A stretch of 64,000 nt of DNA, from positions 56,011 to 120,010 of the forward strand of contig CAJUCX010000004.1 of NCBI GenBank assembly GCA_910585195.1. Reading direction: 5' to 3'. Shown in pieces: positions 33,304 through 42,813 of the stretch. The stretch is from an uncultured Christensenellaceae bacterium (GTDB lineage: Bacteria > Bacillota > Clostridia > Christensenellales > CAG-314). The notes beneath the pieces are model-generated. The model saw nothing but the letters and a program-made list of their open reading frames with translations, did no database searches and was not told the origin of the DNA. Position numbers and translations under genes: made by a program. How positions within the stretch are numbered: the first letter of the stretch is position 1; each line of letters begins with the position of its first letter.

Positions 33304-35385
33304 TTATTCTTTATCTGCCCATTTCTTTGCGTCTTCCACAATTTTAGGTATCTGTTGCGGAGGAACTTCTTCGTATCTTGCAAATTCAAGTTCATAACTG
33401 CCTCTGCCCTGCGTCATACTTCTCAAATCGGTGGCGTACTTCATAATTTCGCTTAAAGGCGCTTCCGCACTGATGATTTGTCTGCCGTCGTGGTTTTCCG
33501 TACCCAAAATTCTGCCGCGGCGTTTATTCATATCGCCGAAGATATCGCCCAAATAAGAATCCGGCACGCTAATCTTCATTGTATATATCGGTTCCAAAAT
33601 AGTAGGGTTGGCACGCGAGCAACCGTCTTTGTATGCAAGCGACGCCGCAATTTTGAAAGCGATTTCCTTAGAGTCGACAGGGTGATATTTGCCGTCCACA
33701 AGCTCAGCCCTTATGTTTACCATAGGATAACCGGCAAGAACGCCGTGAGGCAATGCTTCGAGCAAGCCCTTTTCTACTGCAGGTATAAATTGGTTAGGAA
33801 TCGACGCGCCGACTATACTGTCTACAAACAAAAATTCACCTTCGGCATAAGGACTGAATTTTATCACGCATTGACCGAACTGTCCTGCGCCGCCCGATTG
33901 TTTTTTATGTTTTCCTTCCGCTTCCACCGCTTTTTTGATGGTTTCTCTGTAAGCGATGCGCGGTTCTCTCAAAACGGCTTCCACGCCGAATTTATTTTTA
34001 AGTTTTTTACACAGCAAGTCGAGTTGCGTTTCGCCTATGCCGTTTAAGAGCATTTCGCCAGTTTCGGTATTTTTGGTTACCGTAAAAGAATTGTCCTCGT
34101 CTTGCAAGCGGTAAAGTCCGCTGAACACCTTGTCTTCGTCCCCTTTCTTGGCAGCATATACAGCCATTGTAAGTACAGGCTTAGGCAACTCTACATTAGG
34201 CAAAGTAACCTGCATCGACGCATCGCACAAAGTGTCGCCCGTTGACGTATTTTGCAATTTTGCAATGGCGCCCATGTCGCCGGCGTGTGCAACGTTTGTG
34301 CTCTCTTGCTTTTTGCCGCTTACAAAATAAAGCGCGCCTATTTTTTCGTCTATATTTTTATTTACGTTTTTAAGCGAAGTGCCGACTTTAAGTACGCCCG
34401 AAAGCACCTTAAACATAGACAGTCTGCCTACAAACGGGTCCGCGACGGTTTTGAAAATTTTTACAACGGTAGGAGCCTTTTCTTCGCAGGCGATTTCAAC
34501 AACTTTGCCGTTTTTGTCTTTTGCAGCAACGGTTTTGCTGTCGGCAGGACTAGGCAGCAAACTTACGATTTCGTTCATAAGGTTAAATACGCCCTTGTTG
34601 CAAACCGCAGAGCCTGCCAAAACCGGTATACAACTTCCGTTCAATACGCCCTTCTTTACGCCGTAAATAATTTCTTCGGTGGTAAAGGTTTCGCCGGCAA
34701 AATATTTTTCCAACATTGCTTCATCGCTTTCCGCAGCCGATTCTACAAGTTTAAGTTTAAGTTCTTCATATTCTTCTTTAAGATTGTCGGGTATTTCTAT
34801 CTGCGTTTTGGTGTCGCCGAACATAAACGCCTTGCCGTTAAGCACGTTTACGTAACCCGTCATTTTTTCGTTTTGCATTATAGGTATCTGCATAGGCGCA
34901 ATTTTGGTAGTATATTTTTCTTTAAGAGCGCGCATAGTGCCTATATAATCCGCATTTTCTTTATCCGTGCCGTTCAAAAATAAAATGGTAGGTATGTTGT
35001 TTTTTATGCAATAGTCAACTGCCTTCTCTGTGCCGACCGAAACGGAACCGCCAAGACCCGAAACAACTATCGCGCCGTCTGCCGCGTCAAGCGCCAAACG
35101 CATTTCGCCCTCGAAGTCGAAAAACCCCGGAGTATCGATAAGATTTATCTTTGCAGAGCCAAACTCGCAATCGTAAACACAGTTAGCCATCGAAAGGCTT
35201 ATGGAAATCTTTTTTGCGATTTCTTCCGAATCGAAATCCATAACGGTATTGCCGTCTTCCGTTCTGCCCTGTCTGTCAATTGCTTTCGCGTTATACAAAA
35301 TCGCTTCGGCAAGAGTGGTTTTGCCCTCTCCGCCGTGTCCGACAAGAACTACGTTTCTGATGTTTTTAGCCAAAAATTCCGCCAT
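33304..35385 (-). CDS. Elongation factor G-like GTPase, FusA2 type
   Basis: 693-residue translational GTPase with the EF-G domain order. G1 GHGGEGKTT (16-24), DTPGFFDF as G3, and the G4 position reads NGTD rather than NKxD. A second domain, then domains III-V with a RGRILGTE and a C-terminal barrel are as in EF-G. Sequence features (EGEMRLALDAADGAIVV) place it with the divergent EF-G-like paralogs found beside the main fusA in Clostridia, not the housekeeping copy. GAGGTGCACTT precedes the ATG. A promoter with 17-bp spacing lies about 135 bp upstream. Confidence 0.88.
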   Translation of the reverse strand: MAEFLAKNIRNVVLVGHGGEGKTTLAEAILYNAKAIDRQGRTEDGNTVMDFDSEEIAKKISISLSMANCVYDCEFGSAKINLIDTPGFFDFEGEMRLALDAADGAIVVSGLGGSVSVGTEKAVDYCIKNNIPTILFLNGTDKENADYIGTMRALKEKYTTKIAPMQIPIMQNEKMTGYVNVLNGKAFMFGDTKTQIEIPDNLKEEYEELKLKLVESAAESDEAMLEKYFAGETFTTEEIIYGVKKGVLNGSCIPVLAGSAVCNKGVFNLMNEIVSLLPSPADSKTVAAKDKNGKVVEIACEEKAPTVVKIFKTVADPFVGRLSMFKVLSGVLKVGTSLKNVNKNIDEKIGALYFVSGKKQESTNVAHAGDMGAIAKLQNTSTGDTLCDASMQVTLPNVELPKPVLTMAVYAAKKGDEDKVFSGLYRLQDEDNSFTVTKNTETGEMLLNGIGETQLDLLCKKLKNKFGVEAVLREPRIAYRETIKKAVEAEGKHKKQSGGAGQFGQCVIKFSPYAEGEFLFVDSIVGASIPNQFIPAVEKGLLEALPHGVLAGYPMVNIRAELVDGKYHPVDSKEIAFKIAASLAYKDGCSRANPTILEPIYTMKISVPDSYLGDIFGDMNKRRGRILGTENHDGRQIISAEAPLSEIMKYATDLRSMTQGRGSYELEFARYEEVPPQQIPKIVEDAKKWADKE

Positions 35386-35517
35386 AAGTGCACCTCGGTT
35401 TATTGATTTTAGACCGCCGCCGCTGTTAGTTAATAAAACTTAAATCGTACGGTCATATTAAAAACCGCAAATTTAACAGACATTAAACCGTTTCGGCAAC
35501 TCGTTCCTAATACGTTA

Positions 35518-35546
35518 AATATACCACAATCTTACCGCCATTTCAA
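35518..35546 (-). promoter_or_regulatory. Promoter of the EF-G-like gene
   Basis: TTGAAA (35541-35546), 17-bp spacer, TATATT (35518-35523). The leader is about 125 nt; I see no clear regulatory structure in it. Confidence 0.55.
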
Positions 35547-35569
35547 TACCCTTTGGAAAATAAAGTCAA

Positions 35570-36325
35570 TTATTTGCCGCCGTTTTGCAGACCGTTAAAA
35601 ACGGCAATATATTTTTGAAATTCTGCCGTTTCGCTGTTGGAAAGATGAAAAAACACGCTTCCGCATACGCTGCGCTCGGTAAATAAATTTTTTTCTTTAA
35701 GCACCTGCGATATATGTTTAGACAAGCCGTCGTTGCCGTCAAATGCAGGCAAGCCCGTAGCCCTCTCGAAACAATCTTTTTTTATCACGTAATGAGTGCA
35801 GCCCAACACTATTGAAGCAAATTTGGAAAAATCTACCCCAAGCGTTTCGCTTTTTATATATTCCGTAAACTCATCGTCGGGGGTGTTCTTTTCTATCAAC
35901 TCCGCCGCGTCCTTCAAAGGGAAAATATATGCCTTGTTTTCTCCGTAATTTTCAACCACCCGACGGAAGTTGTCGCAACCGGCAGTGGCAGTCGTTACAA
36001 ACACAAGCGTATTTTTAGGCGCGGGCTTTACCGCAGGCTGTATGCCGAAAAACAAAACGTCGGGATAAGTCTGCCGCAAAGTTTCTATACACAAGCCCGT
36101 TACCGTATTGCAAGCAATTACAATCGCCTTAGGGTTGTGCGCCAAAATGCCTTCAATTGCTTTCAAAGTTAAATTCAATATTTCTTGCTTGCTTTTTTTG
36201 CCGTAAGGCGCGTTTAGGTTATCGGCAAAATACAAAAAGTCTTCTTTTGGCAAATCGCTTTTAAGTTTGGCAAGCGTAGAAAGTCCGCCCACCCCGCTGT
36301 CAAACACTGCAATAGGTCTGTTCAT
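35570..36325 (-). CDS. murI: Glutamate racemase
   Basis: Makes D-glutamate for peptidoglycan, 251 residues. IAVFDSGVGGLS (5-16), AYGK-like substrate loop APYGKKS, VIACNTVTG with catalytic Cys 1, and VLGCTHY with catalytic Cys 2 are complete. TCAGGAGCGGCT precedes the ATG. Divergent from rpsT and followed by the EF-G-like promoter, so it is probably a single gene. Confidence 0.95.
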   Translation of the reverse strand: MNRPIAVFDSGVGGLSTLAKLKSDLPKEDFLYFADNLNAPYGKKSKQEILNLTLKAIEGILAHNPKAIVIACNTVTGLCIETLRQTYPDVLFFGIQPAVKPAPKNTLVFVTTATAGCDNFRRVVENYGENKAYIFPLKDAAELIEKNTPDDEFTEYIKSETLGVDFSKFASIVLGCTHYVIKKDCFERATGLPAFDGNDGLSKHISQVLKEKNLFTERSVCGSVFFHLSNSETAEFQKYIAVFNGLQNGGK

Positions 36326-36399
36326 AGCCGCTCCTGAAATTTTTTTAGATATTATTTAATTTTTATGTCGCTGTATAGCAAAAAATGATTTTCAAACTG

Positions 36400-36428
36400 T
36401 TGCTAAAAATCAAAAAGCGTGCTAAAAT
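36400..36428 (+). promoter_or_regulatory. Promoter of rpsT
   Basis: TTGCTA (36400-36405), 17-bp spacer, TAAAAT (36423-36428), about 40 bp before the ATG. Confidence 0.65.
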
Positions 36429-36469
36429 AACTTGGTTAATTGAGAAAATATCATTAAGGGAGTTTAGAT

Positions 36470-37033
36470 ATGCCAAATATCAAATCAGCAGAAAAAAGAG
36501 TAAAAGTTTCTTCGGCGAAGAAATTGCAAAACAAAATGGTTGCATCGCAAATGCACACCGCTATCAAAAAGTTTAACGCCGCTATCGCAGCAAACGACGT
36601 AGCGCTTGCAGAAAAACTTATGGCGGAAGCCGCAAGCAAAATCGACAACGCCGCAAGCAAAAAAGTAATTCACAAAAACAATGCAAACCGCAAAAAATCA
36701 CAAATTGCAAAAGCATTGTATCAGTTGAAGTCCGGCGTAATCGTAGTTAAAGCAGACGCCAAAACTTTGAAGCAGGCAGAACAAAAAGCAGCCGCTCAAA
36801 GAAAAGCAGAAGAAAAAGCAGCCGCTATCGCCGCTTGGAAGGAAGACAAGGCAAAGAGAGAGTCTGACAAACTTGCAAAAAAAGACCCTAAGGCAGCAAA
36901 GAAAGCAGAAAAAACAACAAAGACTGCAAAGAAACCTGCCAAGGCAAAAGAAGAAGTTGAAGCACCTGCAGCAGAAGCAGCGCCTAAAAAGAAAACAACC
37001 AAAAAAGCAAAAGAAACTGCTGATGCCGAATAA
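36470..37033 (+). CDS. rpsT: 30S ribosomal protein bS20 with long Lys/Ala-rich tail
   Basis: Primary binder of 16S rRNA in 30S assembly. Residues 1-88 are a normal bS20: MPNIKSAEKRVKVS, HTAIKKFNAAI, AASKKVIHKNNANRKKSQIAK. bS20 is usually 85-90 residues, but this frame continues to 187. Residues about 95-187 are a Lys/Ala/Glu-rich low-complexity tail with AEKTTKTAKKPAKAK and PKKKTTKKAK, resembling histone H1-type tails. The frame is uninterrupted and ends at a strong terminator. GGGAG is 7 nt before the ATG. Confidence 0.93.
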   Translation: MPNIKSAEKRVKVSSAKKLQNKMVASQMHTAIKKFNAAIAANDVALAEKLMAEAASKIDNAASKKVIHKNNANRKKSQIAKALYQLKSGVIVVKADAKTLKQAEQKAAAQRKAEEKAAAIAAWKEDKAKRESDKLAKKDPKAAKKAEKTTKTAKKPAKAKEEVEAPAAEAAPKKKTTKKAKETADAE

Positions 37034-37052
37034 TCTTTAACCTTAATTATTT

Positions 37053-37080
37053 AAGTCCCGAAACTTTCGGGACTTTTTTT
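37053..37080 (+). terminator. Terminator of rpsT
   Basis: AAGTCCCGAAA/TTTCGGGACTT stem followed by T7, 19 bp past the stop. Confidence 0.92.
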
Positions 37081-37168
37081 ACCCCTATTTTTACACACGC
37101 AAAAAATCTTTTACGCAAATAACGTCTATGTTTTTGACTGACAAATTTATATATCTATATATAAAATA

Positions 37169-37198
37169 AAAAATCTCACGATATGCCGTAAGATTTTT
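37169..37198 (-). terminator. Terminator of the purine operon, after nrdR
   Basis: AAATCT-c-ACG/CGT-a-AGATTT stem with one mismatch, followed on the minus strand by TTTTTTATTTTAT, about 50 bp past the nrdR stop. Confidence 0.8.
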
Positions 37199-37249
37199 AC
37201 GTTAAAAAGTTTTTATTAAATGCTTAATTTACAAAAACAACTGTTTTAA

Positions 37250-37705
37250 TTACTTATTTTCCAGCATTTTTTTAAGTTCTTCCAAAAAGCTGTTACTGTC
37301 CTTAAACTGACGGTAAACCGAAGCAAAGCGAATGTATGCAACGTCGTCAAGTTGTTTAAGTCCGTTCATTACCATTTCGCCTATAGTTTTGGAAGAAATT
37401 TCCGGCTCCAAAGAATTGTAAATCTGCTTTTCAATATTCGCGACAAGTTCGTCAATTTCTTTTACGGAAACAGGTCGTTTTTCGCAAGATTTGATAATGC
37501 CGTTTTTAATTTTGTTCATATCCAGTTGCTGACGGCTGCCGTCCGACTTTACAACCAAAATAGGCGTCGTTTCAATAGTTTCGTACGTGGTAAAACGCTT
37601 GCCGCAAGAGTTGCATTCACGCCGTCTGCGTATTGCATTAAGTTCGTCCACCGGACGCGAATCGATAACTTTCAAATCGTCGTATCCGCAAAAAATACAT
37701 TTCAT
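37250..37705 (-). CDS. nrdR: Transcriptional repressor NrdR
   Basis: 151 residues. The zinc ribbon (CIFCGYDD, then CNSCGKRFTTYE) binds DNA and the ATP-cone domain (about 48-135, VVKSDGSRQQLDMNKI) senses ATP/dATP. NrdR represses ribonucleotide reductase genes. AAGGAAAAATT precedes the ATG, and it lies 17 bp after purL, so it is the distal gene of the purine operon here. No nrd genes are in the window. Confidence 0.95.
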   Translation of the reverse strand: MKCIFCGYDDLKVIDSRPVDELNAIRRRRECNSCGKRFTTYETIETTPILVVKSDGSRQQLDMNKIKNGIIKSCEKRPVSVKEIDELVANIEKQIYNSLEPEISSKTIGEMVMNGLKQLDDVAYIRFASVYRQFKDSNSFLEELKKMLENK

Positions 37706-37722
37706 AATTTTTCCTTTGTGTA

Positions 37723-40700
37723 TTACTTAAAGTAATTTACACCGCTTTCAAAAATCTTCATATCATAGTTGCCGTCAACATTTTTATAAAGATTTTGACC
37801 TATACGCTCGCTGTGCCCCATTTTGCCGAACACTCTGCCGTCCGCCGAAGTAATGCCTTCAACGGCATAAACCGAGCCGTTAGGGTTAAACGGACTTTGC
37901 ATTGTGGCATTCCCGTCAAAGTCTACGTATTGCGTAGCGATTTGCCCGTTTTTGATGAGCGTTTTCAAGTGCTCGTCGTCGCAGACAAACCTGCCCTCTC
38001 CGTGAGAGATTGCAACGTCGTACACGTCGCCCACTTTTACGCCTTTAAGCCAAGGCGAAAGGTTGCTTGCAATGCGCGTCTTTGTTATTTTTGAAATATG
38101 TCTGCCTATGTTGTTGAAAGTAAGCGTCGGCGAATTTGTTTGCATAGGCGAAATTTTTCCATTAGGCACAAGCCCCAACTTTATGAGCGCTTGGAAGCCG
38201 TTGCATATGCCCAAAATCAAACCGTCTCTTTCGTTAAGCAATTTTTCTATCGCTTCTTTAATGTAAGGGTTAGAGAACACCGTTGCAATAAATTTGCCCG
38301 AGCCGTCAGGTTCGTCCGCGCCGGAAAATCCGCCGGGGATTGCAAGTATCTGACAGTCGTCAATAGCCTTTGCCATAAGTTTTACGCTTGACATAATGTC
38401 TTTACTTGTCAAGTTTTTAAGCACGAAACTGTCTGTAACGGCACCCGCAATCTCAAATTGCCTTGCGGTGTCATACTCGCAGTTGTTGCCGGGAAACACA
38501 GGTATAAACACCCTAGGTTTTGCAACGCTATGTTTTGCCTTTGCGCTTTGCGCCGTATATGAAAGCGTTTCAACCTTTCCGCTTGCTTCCGCCGTGGTTT
38601 TATAAACGCCTTCCAACTTGCTTTTATAACTTACTATCAAATTGTTGATATCACACGCCTGTTTGCCTATGCGTATTTTGCCGTCGCAGTTGGTTTTTCC
38701 TACAGGCACCTTGTCAAAACCGTCAAACGCGCTTTCGTCGTCAACGCTGACAACTATATTTGCATAGTCGGGACGGAAGAAGTCCGCATTCTTTTCAAAG
38801 TCGACGCCGACGTTATTGCCGAATACGCTCTTGGCAACCGCGCTGTATACGCCGCCGTCCTCTACGACAGTTGCGTATTTTACGTTACCGCACAAAATAT
38901 TTTTGTTTATTGCGTCATACAGCTTTTTTGCGTATTCGAAGTCAGGCATATAGTTGCCGTCATGTTTGATAGGCAAAAGCAACAATTTTTTGCCGCTTTC
39001 TCTCAACACGTTGTCTATGACGTCTTTGCATTTTGCCGTACCTATGGCAAAAGATATTAACGTTGCAGGCACGTCTATATCTTCGAAACTGCCGCTCATA
39101 GAGTCTTTTCCGCCTATTGCCGCTATTTCAAGCCCCATTTGCGCCTCGAACGCGCCGAGCAACGCCGAAACAGGCTGACCGAAACGCTTTGCGTCGCCGT
39201 TTAAGCGTTTGAAAAACTCCTGCAAACTGAGGTAAATTTTATTTCTGTCTACGCCGGCCGCAACAAGTTTTGATACGCTTGTCAAAACCGCATAAACACT
39301 GCCCACAAACGGACTGTCCTGCGTAAGGTGCGGATTAAACCCGAACGCCGCAACGCTTGCGGTGTCGCTTAGGTCTGTGCCGAGTTTCGCCGACATAACT
39401 ATCGCAGGCGTTTCCTGAGTTTTGCCGCCATACGGCAACAGCACGCTTCTTGCGCCTATTGTAGAGTCGAAAGTTTCGACCATACCTTTTTGCGAGCATA
39501 CGTTTAGCCTGCCGAGTTCGTTTTTAAGCGCGCTTATATAATCGTCATTATCTATATTTTGTTTTGTATCTTTGTCTATACCGTCAAAGAAAGTGCATTT
39601 GTTTTCTTCAATCAAAACGTCGTTGCTTTGTTTTACGCCGTTGGTATCAAGAAAGGCTCTTTCTATGTCAACTATCGCGTCGTTTTTGAAGAACATTCTC
39701 AATCTGCCGGTGTCGGTAATTTCCGCTACGTTTGTTGCAGACAGGTTTTCTTCATAACACAAATCTATAAATTTCTGTTCGTCGCTCTTTTTTATAACGA
39801 CTGCCATTCTCTCTTGACTTTCGGAAATCGCAAGTTCGGTACCGCTTAAACCCTCGTATTTTTTAGGCACACGGTCGAGGTAAATATCTATGCTGTCGGC
39901 AAGTTCTCCGATGGCAACGCTTACGCCGCCCGCGCCGAAGTCGTTGCATTTTTTGATAAGTTTTGACACTTGCGGATTTTTGAACAATCTTTGAATTTTT
40001 CTTTCCGTAGTGGCGTTGCCCTTTTGCACTTCCGCGCCGCAGCTTTCGACAGACTTTAAGTTGTGCGATTTGGAAGAGCCCGTTGCGCCGCCGCAACCGT
40101 CTCTGCCCGTTGCGCCGCCCAAAAGAATAACGATGTCGCCATTTTGCGGCTTGCTCCTGATTACGTTTTCCGCTTTGTTTTGCGCAACTACAAAGCCCGT
40201 TTCCAAACGCTTTGCAACGTAATCAGGGTGATAAACTTCTTGCACGAAACCCGTTGCCAAACCTATTTGATTGCCGTATGAAGAAAAACCGCTTGTAGCT
40301 GTTTTGGAAATAACCCTTTGCGGCAATTTGCCTTTTAACGTCTTGTCGATAGGCTGAGTAATATCTCCCGCACCCGTAATACGCATTGCGTGATAAACGT
40401 AAGTCCTGCCGCTTAGCGGGTCGCGGATTGCGCCGCCCAAACAGGTTGCAGCGCCGCCGAACGGCTCGATTTCCGTCGGATGATTGTGAGTTTCGTTTTT
40501 GAACATCAAAAGATATTCTTCGTCTTTCCCGTTTTCTTTAACGGCAACCTTTACCGAGCAGGCATTTATTTCGTCGGACTCATCCAAGTTTTTCAAAATG
40601 CCGTGCTTTTTCATATATTTTACGATACACGTGGCAACGTCCATCATACACATATATTTGCCGCGCGGTTTGGAAACTTCTTCAAATACCTCTGTATATC

Positions 40701-41439
40701 TGTCAAACGCCTTTTGAATGTTCGGGTTGTCCGAAATTATCTTTACGTTGGTAAGCTCCGTCGCAAAAGTAGTATGTCTGCAATGGTCCGACCAATAAGT
40801 GTCTATTACTTTAAGTTCCGTAAAATACGGGTCTCTGCCGCAGCCTTTGAAGTAATCTCTCACAAACGCCAAATCCGCAACGGTCATTGCAAAGCCGTTT
40901 GCCTTGTGATACTCCGCTATTTTACCATCGTCATAATTTACAAAACCGCAAACCTGTTGTTCCTGCTTGACTTCCTGCACCGCGTCTTTAAGCGTGTCGG
41001 GATAGTTAAGGTCTGCCTCTCTCATTTCGACGGGGTTAATCAAAAAATGTTTTATTTTTGCAGTCGTTTCTTCGTCGAGTTTATCGAACACGTAAATATT
41101 TGCCGTCTTTACAAGAGGTTTGTCCTTTAAGGTCAAAAGTTGCACGCATTGCGCCGCGCTGTCAGCTCTTTGGTCAAACTGCCCCGGCAAATACTCCGTT
41201 GCGATAACAGTTTTTCCGTCAAAATTTACACTGTCGAAAACGTCGTCTACCGGCGGTTCTGAAAAAACTACCGATTTTGACTTTTCGAAGTCTTCCTGCG
41301 AAAGACCTTCCACGTCGTAACGAAGAAGGTATCTCATACCGTCAAGTTTTATATTAAGCACGTTTTTCACGTCTGCTAAAACCTTTTTGCGCGCAACGTC
41401 AAAACCGTCCTTTTTTTCTACGTAAATGCGATAAATCAT
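37723..41439 (-). CDS. purL: Phosphoribosylformylglycinamidine synthase, single-chain PurL-PurQ
   Basis: 1238-residue large-type FGAM synthase making FGAM from FGAR, ATP and glutamine. The ATPase part has the family block HCRHTTFATEL, then LMFKNETHNHPTEIEPFGGAAT and GATGRDGCGGATGSS. The C-terminal glutaminase (from about residue 975) has GNNCEYDTARQFE, then ILGICNGFQ with the nucleophile Cys, and SHGEGRFV with the His. The small chain PurS is not needed in this form. ACGGAGTTACT is upstream of the ATG. It lies 18 bp after purD and before nrdR. Confidence 0.96.
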   Translation of the reverse strand: MIYRIYVEKKDGFDVARKKVLADVKNVLNIKLDGMRYLLRYDVEGLSQEDFEKSKSVVFSEPPVDDVFDSVNFDGKTVIATEYLPGQFDQRADSAAQCVQLLTLKDKPLVKTANIYVFDKLDEETTAKIKHFLINPVEMREADLNYPDTLKDAVQEVKQEQQVCGFVNYDDGKIAEYHKANGFAMTVADLAFVRDYFKGCGRDPYFTELKVIDTYWSDHCRHTTFATELTNVKIISDNPNIQKAFDRYTEVFEEVSKPRGKYMCMMDVATCIVKYMKKHGILKNLDESDEINACSVKVAVKENGKDEEYLLMFKNETHNHPTEIEPFGGAATCLGGAIRDPLSGRTYVYHAMRITGAGDITQPIDKTLKGKLPQRVISKTATSGFSSYGNQIGLATGFVQEVYHPDYVAKRLETGFVVAQNKAENVIRSKPQNGDIVILLGGATGRDGCGGATGSSKSHNLKSVESCGAEVQKGNATTERKIQRLFKNPQVSKLIKKCNDFGAGGVSVAIGELADSIDIYLDRVPKKYEGLSGTELAISESQERMAVVIKKSDEQKFIDLCYEENLSATNVAEITDTGRLRMFFKNDAIVDIERAFLDTNGVKQSNDVLIEENKCTFFDGIDKDTKQNIDNDDYISALKNELGRLNVCSQKGMVETFDSTIGARSVLLPYGGKTQETPAIVMSAKLGTDLSDTASVAAFGFNPHLTQDSPFVGSVYAVLTSVSKLVAAGVDRNKIYLSLQEFFKRLNGDAKRFGQPVSALLGAFEAQMGLEIAAIGGKDSMSGSFEDIDVPATLISFAIGTAKCKDVIDNVLRESGKKLLLLPIKHDGNYMPDFEYAKKLYDAINKNILCGNVKYATVVEDGGVYSAVAKSVFGNNVGVDFEKNADFFRPDYANIVVSVDDESAFDGFDKVPVGKTNCDGKIRIGKQACDINNLIVSYKSKLEGVYKTTAEASGKVETLSYTAQSAKAKHSVAKPRVFIPVFPGNNCEYDTARQFEIAGAVTDSFVLKNLTSKDIMSSVKLMAKAIDDCQILAIPGGFSGADEPDGSGKFIATVFSNPYIKEAIEKLLNERDGLILGICNGFQALIKLGLVPNGKISPMQTNSPTLTFNNIGRHISKITKTRIASNLSPWLKGVKVGDVYDVAISHGEGRFVCDDEHLKTLIKNGQIATQYVDFDGNATMQSPFNPNGSVYAVEGITSADGRVFGKMGHSERIGQNLYKNVDGNYDMKIFESGVNYFK

Positions 41440-41457
41440 TTTAATAGTAACTCCGTT

Positions 41458-42714
41458 TTATTTAACGCCTATGTCTTTGCGATAATGCATATTTTCAAAA
41501 CTTATTTTCTCTACGTTTTTATACGCTTTTTCACGCGCTTCCGCAAGAGTGTTGCCCATACACGTTACGCCAAGCACCCTGCCGCCGTTTGTATAATATT
41601 TGCCGTCGGCTTTTTTCGTACCCGCGTGGAAAACAACGCAGTCGCCGTCTATGTCGCCGAAAGAAATTTCATAACCCTTTTGGTAAGACTCCGGATAACC
41701 GCCGCTCGCGATAACTACGCATATGCTTTGCTTGTCGCTCCATTTAAGTTTAACCTGCGAAAGTTTTTGGTCTATAACCATATTGAAAATATCATACAAG
41801 TCGCTTTCAAGCCGCATCAGCACCGCCTGGGTTTCCGGATCGCCGAAACGCGCGTTATACTCCAAAACTTTGACGCCTTTGTTGGACACCATAAGACCGA
41901 AGTATATTACCCCTTTGAAGGTAATTCCCTCGGCGTTAAGTGCGTTCATCGTAGGCAAAAATATCGTGTTGTAAGCCTTTTTCATTTCTGCCTCGCCAAA
42001 TCTTTGCGAAGGAGAAAACGCCCCCATACCGCCGGTATTTAAGCCCTTGTCGTCATCGAGAGCGCGTTTGTGGTCTTGACTCGTTTCCATAGGCAAAATA
42101 GTTTTGCCGTCGCAAAACGCCAATACCGAAACTTCATAGCCCTTCAAAAATTCTTCTATAACGATTTGATTTCCGCTTGTGCCGAACTTTTGGTCAAGCA
42201 TAATTTCTTCCACGGCGCTAGTTGCTTCTTTTTTGTTTTGGCAGATATAAACGCCCTTGCCCAGTGCAAGACCGTCGGCTTTTATGACCGTAGGATACGC
42301 AGCCTTTTCGAGATACTTCAAAGCGTCGTCTGAAGAAGAAAACACTTCGTAATCGGCAGTAGGTATACCGTATTTTTTCATAAGATTTTTGGAAAAGACT
42401 TTGCTTGCTTCTATCTGCGCTGCGGCTTTCGTCGGACCGAATGCTCTAAAACCGTTTTCTTCAAGCAAATCAACCAAACCCAAAGCAAGCGGGTCGTCCG
42501 GTGCGACGACAGTCATTGCAATATCGGCATGCTCCTTTACAAACTGCAAAATCTTGTCTAAATCCGTAGCCTTTATTTCCGGCACGCATTCTGCAATGTC
42601 GCTTATACCGCCGTTTCCCGGTATGCAGTAAAGCTTAGTTATTTTGTTGTTTTTTTTGAGCGAATGACAAATTGCGTGCTCGCGTCCGCCGCCGCCGACT
42701 ACCAAAACTTCCAT
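41458..42714 (-). CDS. purD: Phosphoribosylamine--glycine ligase
   Basis: GAR synthetase, 418 residues, ATP-grasp fold. MEVLVVGGGGREHAICH at the start, then PTVIKADGLALGKGV, and VLEYNARFGDPETQ at the metal site. The ATG at 42714 follows GAGGTTGACCTT; an upstream ATG at 42765 has no SD and would add 17 residues not typical of the family. A promoter with 17-bp spacing precedes the gene, so purD-purL-nrdR may also be transcribed separately. Confidence 0.95.
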   Translation of the reverse strand: MEVLVVGGGGREHAICHSLKKNNKITKLYCIPGNGGISDIAECVPEIKATDLDKILQFVKEHADIAMTVVAPDDPLALGLVDLLEENGFRAFGPTKAAAQIEASKVFSKNLMKKYGIPTADYEVFSSSDDALKYLEKAAYPTVIKADGLALGKGVYICQNKKEATSAVEEIMLDQKFGTSGNQIVIEEFLKGYEVSVLAFCDGKTILPMETSQDHKRALDDDKGLNTGGMGAFSPSQRFGEAEMKKAYNTIFLPTMNALNAEGITFKGVIYFGLMVSNKGVKVLEYNARFGDPETQAVLMRLESDLYDIFNMVIDQKLSQVKLKWSDKQSICVVIASGGYPESYQKGYEISFGDIDGDCVVFHAGTKKADGKYYTNGGRVLGVTCMGNTLAEAREKAYKNVEKISFENMHYRKDIGVK

Positions 42715-42752
42715 AAGGTCAACCTCGTGTTTTTTAGTTTTTATACATATAT

Positions 42753-42781
42753 ATAATAACAGCAAAAGCGAAACATTTCAA
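42753..42781 (-). promoter_or_regulatory. Internal promoter before purD
   Basis: TTGAAA (42776-42781), 17-bp spacer, TATTAT (42753-42758), inside the 99-bp purH-purD gap. A long-loop inverted repeat GCAAAAGCG/CGCTTTTGC (about 42762-42800) covers the spacer. Confidence 0.5.
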
Positions 42782-42813
42782 TAGGGTTTTACGCTTTTGC
42801 CGTTAAAAACAAA

